This document shows, one piece after another, positions 29,199 to 37,493 of a stretch of DNA of 64,000 nucleotides. The notes beneath the pieces were generated by a model that did no database searches, was not told where the DNA came from, and worked only from the letters and a program-made list of their open reading frames with translations. How positions within the stretch are numbered: the first letter of the stretch is position 1; each line of letters opens with the position of its first letter. Position numbers and translations under genes: made by a program. Source of the stretch: Microbacterium luteolum (GTDB lineage: Bacteria; Actinomycetota; Actinomycetes; Actinomycetales; Microbacteriaceae); assembly GCF_039533965.1 (NCBI RefSeq), contig NZ_BAAAUN010000001.1:744001-808000 (forward strand), in the 5' to 3' direction.

Positions 29199-30176
29199 TC
29201 AGCGCGTCGTGCCGTGCACCTTCGGCAGGGCACCACCCGCAGCCGCATTGCGGTCGGGTCGGAAGTTCGAGAAATCGGCGCCGGGGACATCCTTGACGAG
29301 GTCGAGCTCGTCCTCGATGAGAGCGGCCTCCCACTCCTCCGGACCGACCAGGGGAAGGCGCACGCGCGGGCTCGAGATGCGACCGAGGCCGTGCAGGATG
29401 TACTTGGCCGCGACGGTGCCGGGCACATGCGTCATCACCGCGCGCACGAGCGGCTCGAGACGCTTGTGCTCTGCGGTCGCCGTGGCCAGGTCGCCGTTGT
29501 TCACCGCGTCGATGATGGTGCGGTACGGAGCTGCCGCGACGTTCGCTGTGACGCCGATGAGGCCCGTCGCGCCGATCGCGAGGTGCGGGAGGACGTTCGC
29601 GTCATCGCCGGAGAAGTACATCAGATCGGTCTGGTTGAGCACGCGGCTCACCTCGGAGAAGTCGCCCTTGGCGTCCTTCACCGCGAGGATGTTGGGGTGC
29701 TTCGCCAGGCGGAGGATCGTCTCGTACTTGATCGGCACGCCGGTGCGGCCGGGGATGTCGTAGAGGATCACCGGCAGATCGGTCGCATCGGCCACCAGCC
29801 GGAAGTGCGTGAGGATGCCCGCCTGCGTCGGCTTGTTGTAGTACGGCGTGACGATCATGATGCCGTCGGCGCCGGCCTTCTCGCTGGCCTTGTACAGCTC
29901 GATGGCGTGCGCGGTCTCGTTCGAGCCGCCGCCCGTGATGATCTTGGCGCGGCCCGCCGATACGGACCTCCCGACCTCGACGAGCTTGAGCTTCTCCGGG
30001 TCCGTCAGGGTCGAGGTCTCGCCTGTCGTTCCCGTCACGACGATGCCGTCCGCGCCTGCGGTGATCACGTCATCGATGTGCTTCTCGACGGCGGGCCAGT
30101 CGACTTCGCCGTCGGCCGTCATCGGAGTGACGAGCGCGACGAGAACCTGTCCGAAGGGGTTGCCCGAGTGCGTCAT
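29199..30176 (-). CDS. dapA: 4-hydroxy-tetrahydrodipicolinate synthase
   Basis: Condenses pyruvate with aspartate semialdehyde, the committed step to DAP and lysine. In 325 residues, TGTTGETSTL binds substrate, the proton-relay Tyr is in VTPYYNKP, and the Schiff-base Lys is in ILAVKDAKGD. ATG 30176 is chosen because TACGCT lies six bases upstream (leaderless type) and homology begins at THSGNPFG. The following rnj may be cotranscribed. Confidence 0.96.
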   Translation of the reverse strand: MTHSGNPFGQVLVALVTPMTADGEVDWPAVEKHIDDVITAGADGIVVTGTTGETSTLTDPEKLKLVEVGRSVSAGRAKIITGGGSNETAHAIELYKASEKAGADGIMIVTPYYNKPTQAGILTHFRLVADATDLPVILYDIPGRTGVPIKYETILRLAKHPNILAVKDAKGDFSEVSRVLNQTDLMYFSGDDANVLPHLAIGATGLIGVTANVAAAPYRTIIDAVNNGDLATATAEHKRLEPLVRAVMTHVPGTVAAKYILHGLGRISSPRVRLPLVGPEEWEAALIEDELDLVKDVPGADFSNFRPDRNAAAGGALPKVHGTTR

Positions 30177-30204
30177 GCCACCAGCGTATCGGTTCGGATG
30201 CCCC

Positions 30205-30624
30205 TCACCCAGACGAGGCGACCCGGATGACGTCCCCACGGGCCACGTCGGTCCTGCCGCGCAGCAGCACCCCGATCATGGTGCCGGCGGATGCCGCGTC
30301 CGCATGCTTGCGGAACATCTCGATGCCGGTGATCTCCGTGTCGGCGACCGGGGCCCCGTCCCGGAGAACGACCACGGCGTCGCCGACCCGGATCGTCCCG
30401 GTCGTCACGGTGCCGGTCGCGACCTGGCCGCGGCCCGTGATGGTGAAGACGTCCTCGACGGCGAGCTGGGCCGCATCGCCGGCTGCGCTGACGAATGCGG
30501 TTTCCTCCCGCGTCGTCGTCACGCCGTTCGCCAAGGCGGCGAGGCGCACCGCCTCCGCCTCGTTGTACTGCCGCAGGATCTCGTTCGCGTCCTGCGGATC
30601 GCGTCTCCTGCGGAACCATCCCAT
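30205..30624 (-). CDS. Stand-alone EF-Tu domain 2-like beta-barrel protein
   Basis: A 139-residue protein with a basic N-terminal stretch ([10 protein letters not shown]), a helix ([21 protein letters not shown]) and then a domain like domain 2 of translation GTPases. The matching stretch runs [38 protein letters not shown] and [12 protein letters not shown]. No GTPase domain is attached, so it cannot be an elongation factor. It lies 13 bases after the SDR gene, last in the thyA-folA-SDR run. The role is unknown; RNA or ribosome contact is a guess from the fold. Confidence 0.72.
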   Translation of the reverse strand: MGWFRRRRDPQDANEILRQYNEAEAVRLAALANGVTTTREETAFVSAAGDAAQLAVEDVFTITGRGQVATGTVTTGTIRVGDAVVVLRDGAPVADTEITGIEMFRKHADAASAGTMIGVLLRGRTDVARGDVIRVASSG

Positions 30625-30637
30625 GCGCCGGGCCCGA

Positions 30638-31399
30638 TCAGACGCGACCACGGCGCGCGACGCCGGACGTGAGCGCGCTCGGAAGGATGCCCGTCAGTGC
30701 CACGATCGCCTTGTAGCGCAGCGAAGGGATCGACACGGAGCGCCCGAGAGCCGCATCCCGGAGACCCACCCGCACCACATCGCGGGCGTTCAACCACATT
30801 AGGTCGGGAACGCCCTCCTGGCCCACCGCGAGACCCATGCGCTCATGGAACGTGGTGTGCGTGAATCCGGGGCACAGCGCGGTCACCGAGACACCGTCAC
30901 GGGAGTACTCGGCGTTCGCCCAGCGACTGAATCCGATCAGCCAGGACTTGCAGGCGGAGTATGTGGAGCGGGAGATGAATCCGGCGACGGACGCGACGTT
31001 GATGATGCGTCCGCCGCGACCGCGCATGGTCTGCAACGCCGCGTGCATGAGCCGCATCGACGCCTCCACGTGGACGCGCAGGTGCCGGACCTCGTCATCG
31101 ATGTCGTTGTCCGCGAACTGCAGGGGAAGTCCGAAGCCGGCGTTGTTGACGAGCAGATCGATCGGGTCTCCGGCATCCCGCAGCCGATCGGCGACCTTCG
31201 TGACGCCCTCGTCGTCGGCGAGATCGGCGACGAGCACCTCCACCGCCACACCGAACTCGCTCCGCAGATCGGCGGCCAGGGAGTTCAGCGCATCCTCCGA
31301 ACGGGCCACGAGGATCAGGTCTGCACGGCGACGAGCGAGCTGCCGGGCGAACTCGGCGCCGAGGCCGGCGCTGGCTCCCGTGATCAGTGCGGTGGGCAT
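30638..31399 (-). CDS. Short-chain dehydrogenase/reductase
   Basis: An NAD(P)-dependent oxidoreductase of 253 residues. The cofactor loop is [12 protein letters not shown], with LLVNNAGFG, and the catalytic triad is Ser in NVASVAG with Tyr-Lys in [18 protein letters not shown] suggests NADPH preference. Substrate is unknown. ATG 31399 overlaps the folA stop (TGATG), so it is coupled to folA in the thyA-folA operon, though a folate role is only inferred from position. Confidence 0.88.
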   Translation of the reverse strand: MPTALITGASAGLGAEFARQLARRRADLILVARSEDALNSLAADLRSEFGVAVEVLVADLADDEGVTKVADRLRDAGDPIDLLVNNAGFGLPLQFADNDIDDEVRHLRVHVEASMRLMHAALQTMRGRGGRIINVASVAGFISRSTYSACKSWLIGFSRWANAEYSRDGVSVTALCPGFTHTTFHERMGLAVGQEGVPDLMWLNARDVVRVGLRDAALGRSVSIPSLRYKAIVALTGILPSALTSGVARRGRV

Positions 31400-31875
31400 C
31401 AGCGCTCGTACCCGAGGAACCGGTAGCGGGTGCCGGTGCGAGAGGTCTGCCACTCCCCTTCGTCGACGAGCCGCCACCCGGCCTTGGACGGCGCGTACGC
31501 GTCACCCGTGACGTCGAGCTCGATCTCGGTGACCTCGAGCCGATCCGCGTCGCCGATCACGAGGCGGAAGATCTCGGCGCCGCCGATGATCCAGACCCTG
31601 TCCTTGCCGCGGACGGCCTCGGCGACGTTCGCCGAACGATGCGCGCCCTCGGCAGCCCAGTCCTGCTGGCGGGTGATGACGATGTTCTCGCGTCCTTCGA
31701 GGGGACGGAACCTCTCCGGCAGGGAATCCCAGGTCTTGCGGCCCATCACGACCGGCGCGCCGAGCGTGACCTCCTTGAAGTGCGCGAGGTCCTCCGGCAC
31801 GTGCCACGGCATCCCGCCCTCGGCGCCGATCACTCCGCCCTGTGCCTCCGCCCAGATCAGGCCCACCCAGGTCAT
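31399..31875 (-). CDS. folA: Dihydrofolate reductase
   Basis: Reduces dihydrofolate to tetrahydrofolate with NADPH. In 158 residues, [30 protein letters not shown] carries the active-site Glu/Asp pair, followed by [12 protein letters not shown] and [12 protein letters not shown] overlaps the thyA stop as ATGA. Pairing with thyA recycles the dihydrofolate made by thymidylate synthase. Confidence 0.96.
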   Translation of the reverse strand: MTWVGLIWAEAQGGVIGAEGGMPWHVPEDLAHFKEVTLGAPVVMGRKTWDSLPERFRPLEGRENIVITRQQDWAAEGAHRSANVAEAVRGKDRVWIIGGAEIFRLVIGDADRLEVTEIELDVTGDAYAPSKAGWRLVDEGEWQTSRTGTRYRFLGYER

Positions 31876-32681
31876 ACCGCCACCGCCGCGCGGATCGGGG
31901 CGTGGTGCTGGTAGTCCTCCACGACGAGGTCCTCGTAGCGGTAGTCGAGGATCGACTCCGGGGTGCGGGCGAAGCGCAGCGTCGGATAGGCGAAAGGCTC
32001 GCGCGTCAGCTGTTCGCGGACCTGCTCGAGGTGGTTGTCGTAGATGTGGCAGTCGCCGCCCGTCCAGACGAAATCACCGGGCTCGAGACCGACCTGCTGG
32101 GCGATCATCATGGTGAGCAGGGCGTACGACGCGATGTTGAACGGCACGCCGAGGAACATGTCGGCACTGCGCTGGTACAACTGGCACGACAGCCGGCCGT
32201 CGGCGACGTAGAACTGGAACAGGGCATGGCACGGGGCGAGCGCCATGTCGGGGATGTCGGCCGGGTTCCAGGCCGACACGATGAGGCGGCGCGAGTCCGG
32301 GGACTGACGGATCTGCTCGATCACCTGAGAGAGCTGGTCGATGCTCTCGCCGTCCGGCGTCGGCCACGAGCGCCACTGCACCCCGTACACCGGACCCAGA
32401 TCGCCGGTCTCGTCGGCCCACTCGTCCCAGATGGTGACGCCGTTCTCCTGCAGCCACCGCACGTTGGAATCGCCGCGCAGGAACCAGAGGAGCTCGTACG
32501 CGATCGACTTGAAATGCACCCGCTTGGTGGTGATCAGCGGGAAGCCCTTCGACAGGTCGAAACGGATCTGCCGTCCGAAGACGCTGGTGGTGCCCGTGCC
32601 CGTGCGATCCGACTTGTGCGTGCCGGTCTCCAGCACGTCGCGGAGCAGGTCTTCGTAGGGTGTCGGGACGGCTGCGCTCAT
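31872..32681 (-). CDS. thyA: Thymidylate synthase
   Basis: Methylates dUMP to dTMP using methylene-tetrahydrofolate. At 269 residues it has the nucleophile Cys in [34 protein letters not shown], and [11 protein letters not shown] 32681 lies seven bases after TATCGT (leaderless type); a GTG nine bases upstream is an alternative. Divergent from the thioredoxin-like gene. Confidence 0.96.
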   Translation of the reverse strand: MSAAVPTPYEDLLRDVLETGTHKSDRTGTGTTSVFGRQIRFDLSKGFPLITTKRVHFKSIAYELLWFLRGDSNVRWLQENGVTIWDEWADETGDLGPVYGVQWRSWPTPDGESIDQLSQVIEQIRQSPDSRRLIVSAWNPADIPDMALAPCHALFQFYVADGRLSCQLYQRSADMFLGVPFNIASYALLTMMIAQQVGLEPGDFVWTGGDCHIYDNHLEQVREQLTREPFAYPTLRFARTPESILDYRYEDLVVEDYQHHAPIRAAVAV

Positions 32682-32798
32682 GACAGCCACGATACCTGTC
32701 GGCTGTGGGCTCCGGGCGGATGGCGTCCCACCGCGTGCCGATCGTCACGGTCGGAAACATCGGCCCTCGACCCCCTCCGGGCGACGTACTCTCGACGC

Positions 32799-33212
32799 AT
32801 GTCGCCAGCGCTCGCGGGAGGGATCGCGGCAGCACTCCTGGTGCTCGCCACGATCATCGGAGTGACCCTGCGCCGCCGAGACGGGCGCAGGCTCGATGCC
32901 GGCGCGCTCCGCTTCGACCGGGCGGATGCCGCTGCGGCCGAGTTCGGCTCCCGCGCGACGCTCGTGCAGTTCAGCACGGAGATGTGCGCGCGCTGCCCTC
33001 AAGTACGGCGGATGCTGCACGCATACGCCGCAGACCACGACGGTCTGAGCCACATCGAGGTCGATCTGACCCATCGACCGGACCTGTCGGCCCGGTACAA
33101 GGTGCTGCAGACCCCCACGACCTTCGTGATCGACGGCTCCGGCGCCGTCCGGGCGCGTTTCCACGGCGTCCCGCATCGTCACGCCCTCACCGAAGCCGTC
33201 GCCTCCGTCTGA
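32799..33212 (+). CDS. Membrane-anchored thioredoxin-like protein
   Basis: A 137-residue protein with one N-terminal membrane helix (about residues 3-22), a basic stop-transfer RRRDGRR, then a thioredoxin fold. The active-site motif is MCARCPQ (Cys-Ala-Arg-Cys rather than CGPC), and cis-Pro is in LQTPTTFVI. The domain is probably cytoplasmic. TACTCT six bases before ATG 32799 implies a leaderless start. It leads a run with DUF4395 and OsmC genes, so a thiol redox role is likely. Confidence 0.85.
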   Translation: MSPALAGGIAAALLVLATIIGVTLRRRDGRRLDAGALRFDRADAAAAEFGSRATLVQFSTEMCARCPQVRRMLHAYAADHDGLSHIEVDLTHRPDLSARYKVLQTPTTFVIDGSGAVRARFHGVPHRHALTEAVASV

Positions 33213-33233
33213 GGCGCGAAGACTGGAGCACCC

Positions 33234-33800
33234 ATGACCACTCCCGCAGGCATCGATCCGCGCGGCCCGCGCTTCGCCGCCACGATCACGGCCGTCCTCC
33301 TGCTGGTGGCGACGTTCCTGGCGCTGATCGGGATCTCGACGGCGCAGGCGACCGGCTGGTTCGCCTACCAGCCGTTGGCGGACGCGACCTTCGTCCCCGG
33401 CACGTGGGCGATCACCTCGGCGTCGCTCGCCCAGCGCGCCCTCGACCCGGGCTTCCTCGTCACCGTCGTCATCGCCCTCCTGTTCCTGTGGAGCGTCGTG
33501 TCGCCGGGAACCGCCCCCTGGGGCGTGCTGTTCCGCCGCCTCGTGCGCCCTCGCCTCGCGCCGCCGGCCGAACTCGAAGATCCCCGACCGCCGCGGTTCT
33601 CGCAGGGCGTCGGACTCTTCGTCGTCGGCATCGGCCTGGTCCTGCATCTGATCGGCGTTCCGTGGGCGCTCCCGATCGCCACGGCCGCCGCCTTCATCGC
33701 CGCGTTCCTGAACGCCGCCTTCGCCTTCTGCCTCGGATGCCAGCTCTACCTGCTGCTGCAGCGCGCCGGCATCATCGGCCGGGCGGCTTCCACGGCCTGA
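33234..33800 (+). CDS. DUF4395 membrane protein
   Basis: A 188-residue membrane protein with four hydrophobic helices. It starts with the family sequence GIDPRGPRFAA and ends with CLGCQLYLLLQR, a CxxC in a membrane segment typical of DUF4395. GGAG precedes ATG 33234. Following a thioredoxin-like gene by 21 bases, it may pass electrons across the membrane; no activity is known for the family. Confidence 0.85.
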   Translation: MTTPAGIDPRGPRFAATITAVLLLVATFLALIGISTAQATGWFAYQPLADATFVPGTWAITSASLAQRALDPGFLVTVVIALLFLWSVVSPGTAPWGVLFRRLVRPRLAPPAELEDPRPPRFSQGVGLFVVGIGLVLHLIGVPWALPIATAAAFIAAFLNAAFAFCLGCQLYLLLQRAGIIGRAASTA

Positions 33801-33885
33801 TCGCTGTTCCGTCGGCCCGGCGCGGTCGATAGGCTGGCCGCGACGCACCCCGCACACCGAGCGGGACGCGAGAACCGGAGGAATC

Positions 33886-34311
33886 ATGCCCGTCACCAGC
33901 GAAGCCGCCAGCACGTGGACCGGATCGCTCATGGAGGGGTCGGGCACCGTCGCGTTCTCTTCGTCGAACCTCGGCACCTTCCCGATCAACTGGAAGGCGC
34001 GCAGCGAGGGCAGCGACACGACGACGACGCCCGAGGAGCTCATCGCCGCGGCGCACTCCTCCTGCTTCAGCATGGCGCTCTCTCACGCCCTCGCCGAGAA
34101 CGGCACCCCGCCGGAGAAGGTGAACACCAGCGCGTCGGTGACGTTCAAGCCCGGCGTCGGCATCACCGGCAGCCACCTCAACGTGAACGCGGTCGTCCCC
34201 GGCCTGTCGCCGGAGAAGTTCCAGGAGATCGCGGCAGAGGCCAAGACCGGCTGCCCGGTGTCTCAGGCGCTGGCCGGCATCGAGATCACCCTCGAGGCCA
34301 CGCTGGCCTGA
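33886..34311 (+). CDS. OsmC-family peroxiredoxin
   Basis: A 141-residue thiol peroxidase of the OsmC/Ohr group that reduces organic hydroperoxides. The peroxidatic Cys is in AAHSSCFSMAL (about residue 61) and the resolving Cys in KTGCPVSQAL (about 126). NWKARSEG and PEELIAAAH are family marks. GGAGGAATC fixes ATG 33886. It is third in the plus-strand redox run. Confidence 0.93.
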   Translation: MPVTSEAASTWTGSLMEGSGTVAFSSSNLGTFPINWKARSEGSDTTTTPEELIAAAHSSCFSMALSHALAENGTPPEKVNTSASVTFKPGVGITGSHLNVNAVVPGLSPEKFQEIAAEAKTGCPVSQALAGIEITLEATLA

Positions 34312-34335
34312 GGCTGATACCGCTCGTCGCCGGGG

Positions 34336-34770
34336 TCAGCGTCGCGCGAGGCGGATCGCCTCGCGGATGCTGGCCCTGGCGTCTTTCCGTCGACCGGCCG
34401 CGTCCTGGACGACGCCCAGCCGATACCGGGCACGCCAATCGCCCGATGCGGCCTCGGATTCGGCCGCATACCGCGCGATCAGCGGATCGGCGTCTGCGCG
34501 GGCGATCCGTCCGCTCGGGGTCAGCTCGGTCTCGACGGGAGGCATCCCTCCCTCAGCGTCGAGCGTGCGTCCGAGGCGGTCGGCGGCGAAACCGAACTGC
34601 ATCTCCCGGACGAGCGCCCACGCGCCGATCGGGGCGAGCACGACGAGCGTGATCCCCATGCCGATCGAGATGGGGGTGCCGACCGAGATGAACATCACGG
34701 CGAGCCAGATGGCGACGGCGAGGTACACGAGCAGCGCCGCGGCCATCAGGCCGACGCCGATCCGCGACAT
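34336..34770 (-). CDS. Membrane protein with C-terminal TPR-like helices
   Basis: A 144-residue protein of unknown function. Two membrane helices (about 8-28 and 37-57) are followed by a cytoplasmic part whose end (ADPLIARYAAESEAASGDWRARYRLGVVQDAAGRRKDARASIREAIRLARR region) looks like one and a half TPR-type helix pairs. ATG overlaps the dapB stop (TGATG), so it is translated with dapB. Confidence 0.72.
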   Translation of the reverse strand: MSRIGVGLMAAALLVYLAVAIWLAVMFISVGTPISIGMGITLVVLAPIGAWALVREMQFGFAADRLGRTLDAEGGMPPVETELTPSGRIARADADPLIARYAAESEAASGDWRARYRLGVVQDAAGRRKDARASIREAIRLARR

Positions 34771-35510
34771 CACGAGCGGATGCCGATGTCGATCATGTGC
34801 TCCAGCCCCACGATCACGCCCTTCGCGTCGCGCGCGAACGGCACGGCGAGGCGGATGCCCGGCGCATAGGCGAGGGCGGGATCGACCGTGTCGTGCGTGA
34901 AGGTGAGCGACTCGCCGGGGCCGGAGAGGATGACCTCCTGCTTGGCGACGACGCCGGGTCGACGCAGCGAGTGGATCGGCACGCTGCCGACCTGCTGACC
35001 GCGGGCGCGCTGATCCGCGTGCGGCGCGCTCACCGGTCCCTGCTCGGCCCGCGCCGCCGCGATGAGCTCGGCCGTGCGCACCGCTGTGCCGCTCGGCGAG
35101 TCGATCTTGGTCTCCTGGTGCGCCTCGATGATCTCGGCCGAGCCGAAGAACGGTGCTGCCGCCGCCGCGAGGGCCGAGCCGAGGACCGACCCGAGCGAGA
35201 AGTTCGGGATGAAGACCACGCCGGTACCCGCGGCCTCGACCAGCGGTCGTACGAGCGCGATCCGCTCCGCCGACCACCCCGAGGTCGCCACCAGGACGTT
35301 GATGCCGCGCTCGACGGCGGAACGGACGACGTCGATGCTGATCTGCGGCGTTGACGCGTCGACGACGAGGTCGGCACCGTGCAGCTCGGAGAGATCGCTC
35401 GACGAGGTCAGCACGCGGCTCACCTCGAAGCCCTCGAGATCATCGATCACCGCGTGGATGATCTTCCCGAGCTTCCCGGTTCCGCCGACGAGTGCTACCT
35501 GCGAAGTCAT
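34770..35510 (-). CDS. dapB: 4-hydroxy-tetrahydrodipicolinate reductase
   Basis: NAD(P)H-dependent second step of the DAP/lysine pathway, 246 residues. The cofactor loop is VGGTGKLGK, the substrate motif IEAHQETKIDSPSGTA keeps the catalytic His and Lys but has Gln in place of the usual second His, and VATSGW is also present. TAGACT six bases before ATG 35510 suggests a leaderless mRNA. It is cotranscribed with the small membrane protein gene downstream. Confidence 0.94.
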   Translation of the reverse strand: MTSQVALVGGTGKLGKIIHAVIDDLEGFEVSRVLTSSSDLSELHGADLVVDASTPQISIDVVRSAVERGINVLVATSGWSAERIALVRPLVEAAGTGVVFIPNFSLGSVLGSALAAAAAPFFGSAEIIEAHQETKIDSPSGTAVRTAELIAAARAEQGPVSAPHADQRARGQQVGSVPIHSLRRPGVVAKQEVILSGPGESLTFTHDTVDPALAYAPGIRLAVPFARDAKGVIVGLEHMIDIGIRS

Positions 35511-35561
35511 GCGTCCAGTCTATGGAGCGGACGACCGCTTGCGGCCGGGGCGCGCGGGGCG

Positions 35562-36164
35562 TCAGACGGGCATCGGGTCAGGGATGCCGGTGCGCAGCTC
35601 GAACGGCAGATGCCCGGTGTCGTTGTGATTGAGCAGCGTCCACGGCCGACCCTGCTTCTGCGCGATGATCGTCAATCCGCAGTGGGCCTGGTTGAGGGTC
35701 ATCCAGCGCCACTCGGGCGCTCCGAGCACCTCGCGGACGAACCAGGAGATGACGAAGTTGTGCGTGATGAGGACCTCGTGCACCTCGCCGTTCTTGCGCA
35801 TGAGGAATTCGTTGACCGCGTCGGCCATCTGTGCGCGACCCGCGTCGATCTCGGCGTCGGAGATCGACCCGAAGAAGGGCTCGAACGCCGCAGGAGTCTC
35901 TTCCGTCATCCCGGTGGGGACGCAGTCGAACAGCAGAGCAGTCGGTTCGGGATCGACGGACGGGAGCCGACCGGCGATCGCACGGGCCGTCTCGTTCGCG
36001 CGCAGGAGCGGCGAGTGCCAGACCGCGTCGAGCGGGAGACCGGAGAGCCGATCGGCGATCAGCTCGGCCTGCCGCTGCCCGCGCGGCGAGAGGGGACCGT
36101 CGGCGAGGCCGTGCTCGGCATCCTGATGTTCACCATGTCTGACCAGATATATGTAATGCGTCAC
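35562..36164 (-). CDS. Histidine phosphatase (phosphoglycerate mutase-like)
   Basis: A 200-residue acid-phosphatase-fold enzyme. The phospho-His is in LVRHGEHQDAE, the second catalytic His in LITHNFVISWFV, and the arginine in SPLLRANETA. The substrate is unknown. The start is GTG 36164. It lies between dapB and the AKR-like gene on the same strand, with gaps that suggest separate transcription. Confidence 0.88.
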   Translation of the reverse strand: MTHYIYLVRHGEHQDAEHGLADGPLSPRGQRQAELIADRLSGLPLDAVWHSPLLRANETARAIAGRLPSVDPEPTALLFDCVPTGMTEETPAAFEPFFGSISDAEIDAGRAQMADAVNEFLMRKNGEVHEVLITHNFVISWFVREVLGAPEWRWMTLNQAHCGLTIIAQKQGRPWTLLNHNDTGHLPFELRTGIPDPMPV

Positions 36165-36234
36165 AAACTCGCTCGCTTCATCGCCAGCATCCGCCGGACC
36201 TCCCTTCCACCCTATGTCACGGGTGGGACGATGC

Positions 36235-37275
36235 TCAGTTGCCGGCTCGTGTGAGCTCGGCGACCTGGGTGCGCGAGAGCGTGACCCCCGCGCCCTGCAT
36301 GAGCTCGTCGACGTGCTCGGTCGCGAAGGTGTTCACGATCGGGGCTGCGACGGTGCGCTGCGCCAGGAGCCAGGCGATCGAGACCGCCGCCACCGGAACC
36401 GCGAGTTCCGCGGCGACCTGATCCAGCGCGCGGAGGATCTTGATGCCCCGGCGGTTGAGATGACCACGCAGCTGCTCGCCGCGAACGCCCTGCGATGCGA
36501 GCGCCTTGTTGCGGTGGCGGCCCGAGAGGAAACCGTGTTCGAGTGCGTGCGAGGGCGTGACCGCGAGGTTCTGCGCCCCTGCGACGAGGCGCAGGTCGCC
36601 CTCGAACGGCTGCCGACGGAGCAGGTTGTACGGCGCGTCGATCACCTCGATGCGCGGGTAGCCCGCCGACGCCAGGATCCGCGCCTCGACGAGCTTCTCG
36701 GGTGCGAAGCCGAACGCGCCCACCACGCCGATCTTGCCGGCGTCCTTCAGCCATTCGACCGTGGCGAGCGTGTCTTCGACGTTCGTCGTCCTGTCGAGGG
36801 TGGCGTCGAGGTAGAGCACATCGATGCGCTCGACTCCGAGACGCGTCAGCGAGCCCTCGACGGCACGGACGAGGTTCACCGAGCCGAGCCCGGGGTTGTC
36901 GGCGTGAGCGCCGATGCGAACGCTCAGGATCGCCCGGTCGCGCTGCCCGCGTGAGCGCAGCCACTGCCCGAGGATGTGCTCGCTGCGACCTCCGGAGAAG
37001 CCGTCGGCCGTGTGGATCGCGTTGCCGCCGAACTCGATGTAGCGGTCCAGGATGCCGTGGCTCGTCTCCAGGTCGACGTTCCAGCCGAACTCCGCCGCGC
37101 CCAGCATCAGGGGGAACGTCTCGAATCCCGTCTCGCCGAGGGGCGTGCGGACTGTCTCGCCGACGCCGGGTCCGACGATGGGGATGGGCGCGGAGGGATG
37201 CTCGATGGAGGCGGGCTCAGCGGCCCCGTGGGCTCGCTCGTCCGACGCTCCCGCGCCTACGCTGAACAACCGCAT
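36235..37275 (-). CDS. Aldo/keto reductase-fold protein lacking the catalytic tetrad
   Basis: A 346-residue AKR TIM-barrel by pattern: MLGAAEFGW, DRYIEFGGNAIHTADGFSGGRSE, SLTRLGVERIDVLYLD, AGKIGVVGAFGFAPEKL, and a C-terminal ALAWLLAQ-like stretch. By alignment to the usual family the catalytic Asp, Tyr, Lys and His are replaced by His88, Phe93, Arg120 and Asp157. The NADPH-binding C-terminal part is less clear. It is probably not a reductase; a binding or structural role is possible. It follows pnp on the same strand after a terminator. Confidence 0.8.
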   Translation of the reverse strand: MRLFSVGAGASDERAHGAAEPASIEHPSAPIPIVGPGVGETVRTPLGETGFETFPLMLGAAEFGWNVDLETSHGILDRYIEFGGNAIHTADGFSGGRSEHILGQWLRSRGQRDRAILSVRIGAHADNPGLGSVNLVRAVEGSLTRLGVERIDVLYLDATLDRTTNVEDTLATVEWLKDAGKIGVVGAFGFAPEKLVEARILASAGYPRIEVIDAPYNLLRRQPFEGDLRLVAGAQNLAVTPSHALEHGFLSGRHRNKALASQGVRGEQLRGHLNRRGIKILRALDQVAAELAVPVAAVSIAWLLAQRTVAAPIVNTFATEHVDELMQGAGVTLSRTQVAELTRAGN

Positions 37276-37438
37276 ACTCTCACCCCCGCGTCGATCGGTT
37301 GCGTTCCGACCTACGTCACTGCTTGTGGTGCACCCCCCGGTGCGTACTTCGAGGGTAAGCGACTTCGGCGAACGTCCCGACCAATCCAGGGAACGGCGCG
37401 AAAACTTCCGATAACGGTTTGGTCACGCCGTGAACGAC

Positions 37439-37477
37439 GGAACCCGGGCCCATCCTGTGCGGACGGACCCGGGTTCC
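37439..37477 (-). terminator. Probable terminator of pnp
   Basis: GGAACCCGGG (37439-37448) and CCCGGGTTCC (37468-37477) pair perfectly 16 bases after the pnp stop. No T-run follows, which is common in actinobacteria. Confidence 0.6.
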
Positions 37478-37493
37478 GGTTCGAGCGTGGAGC

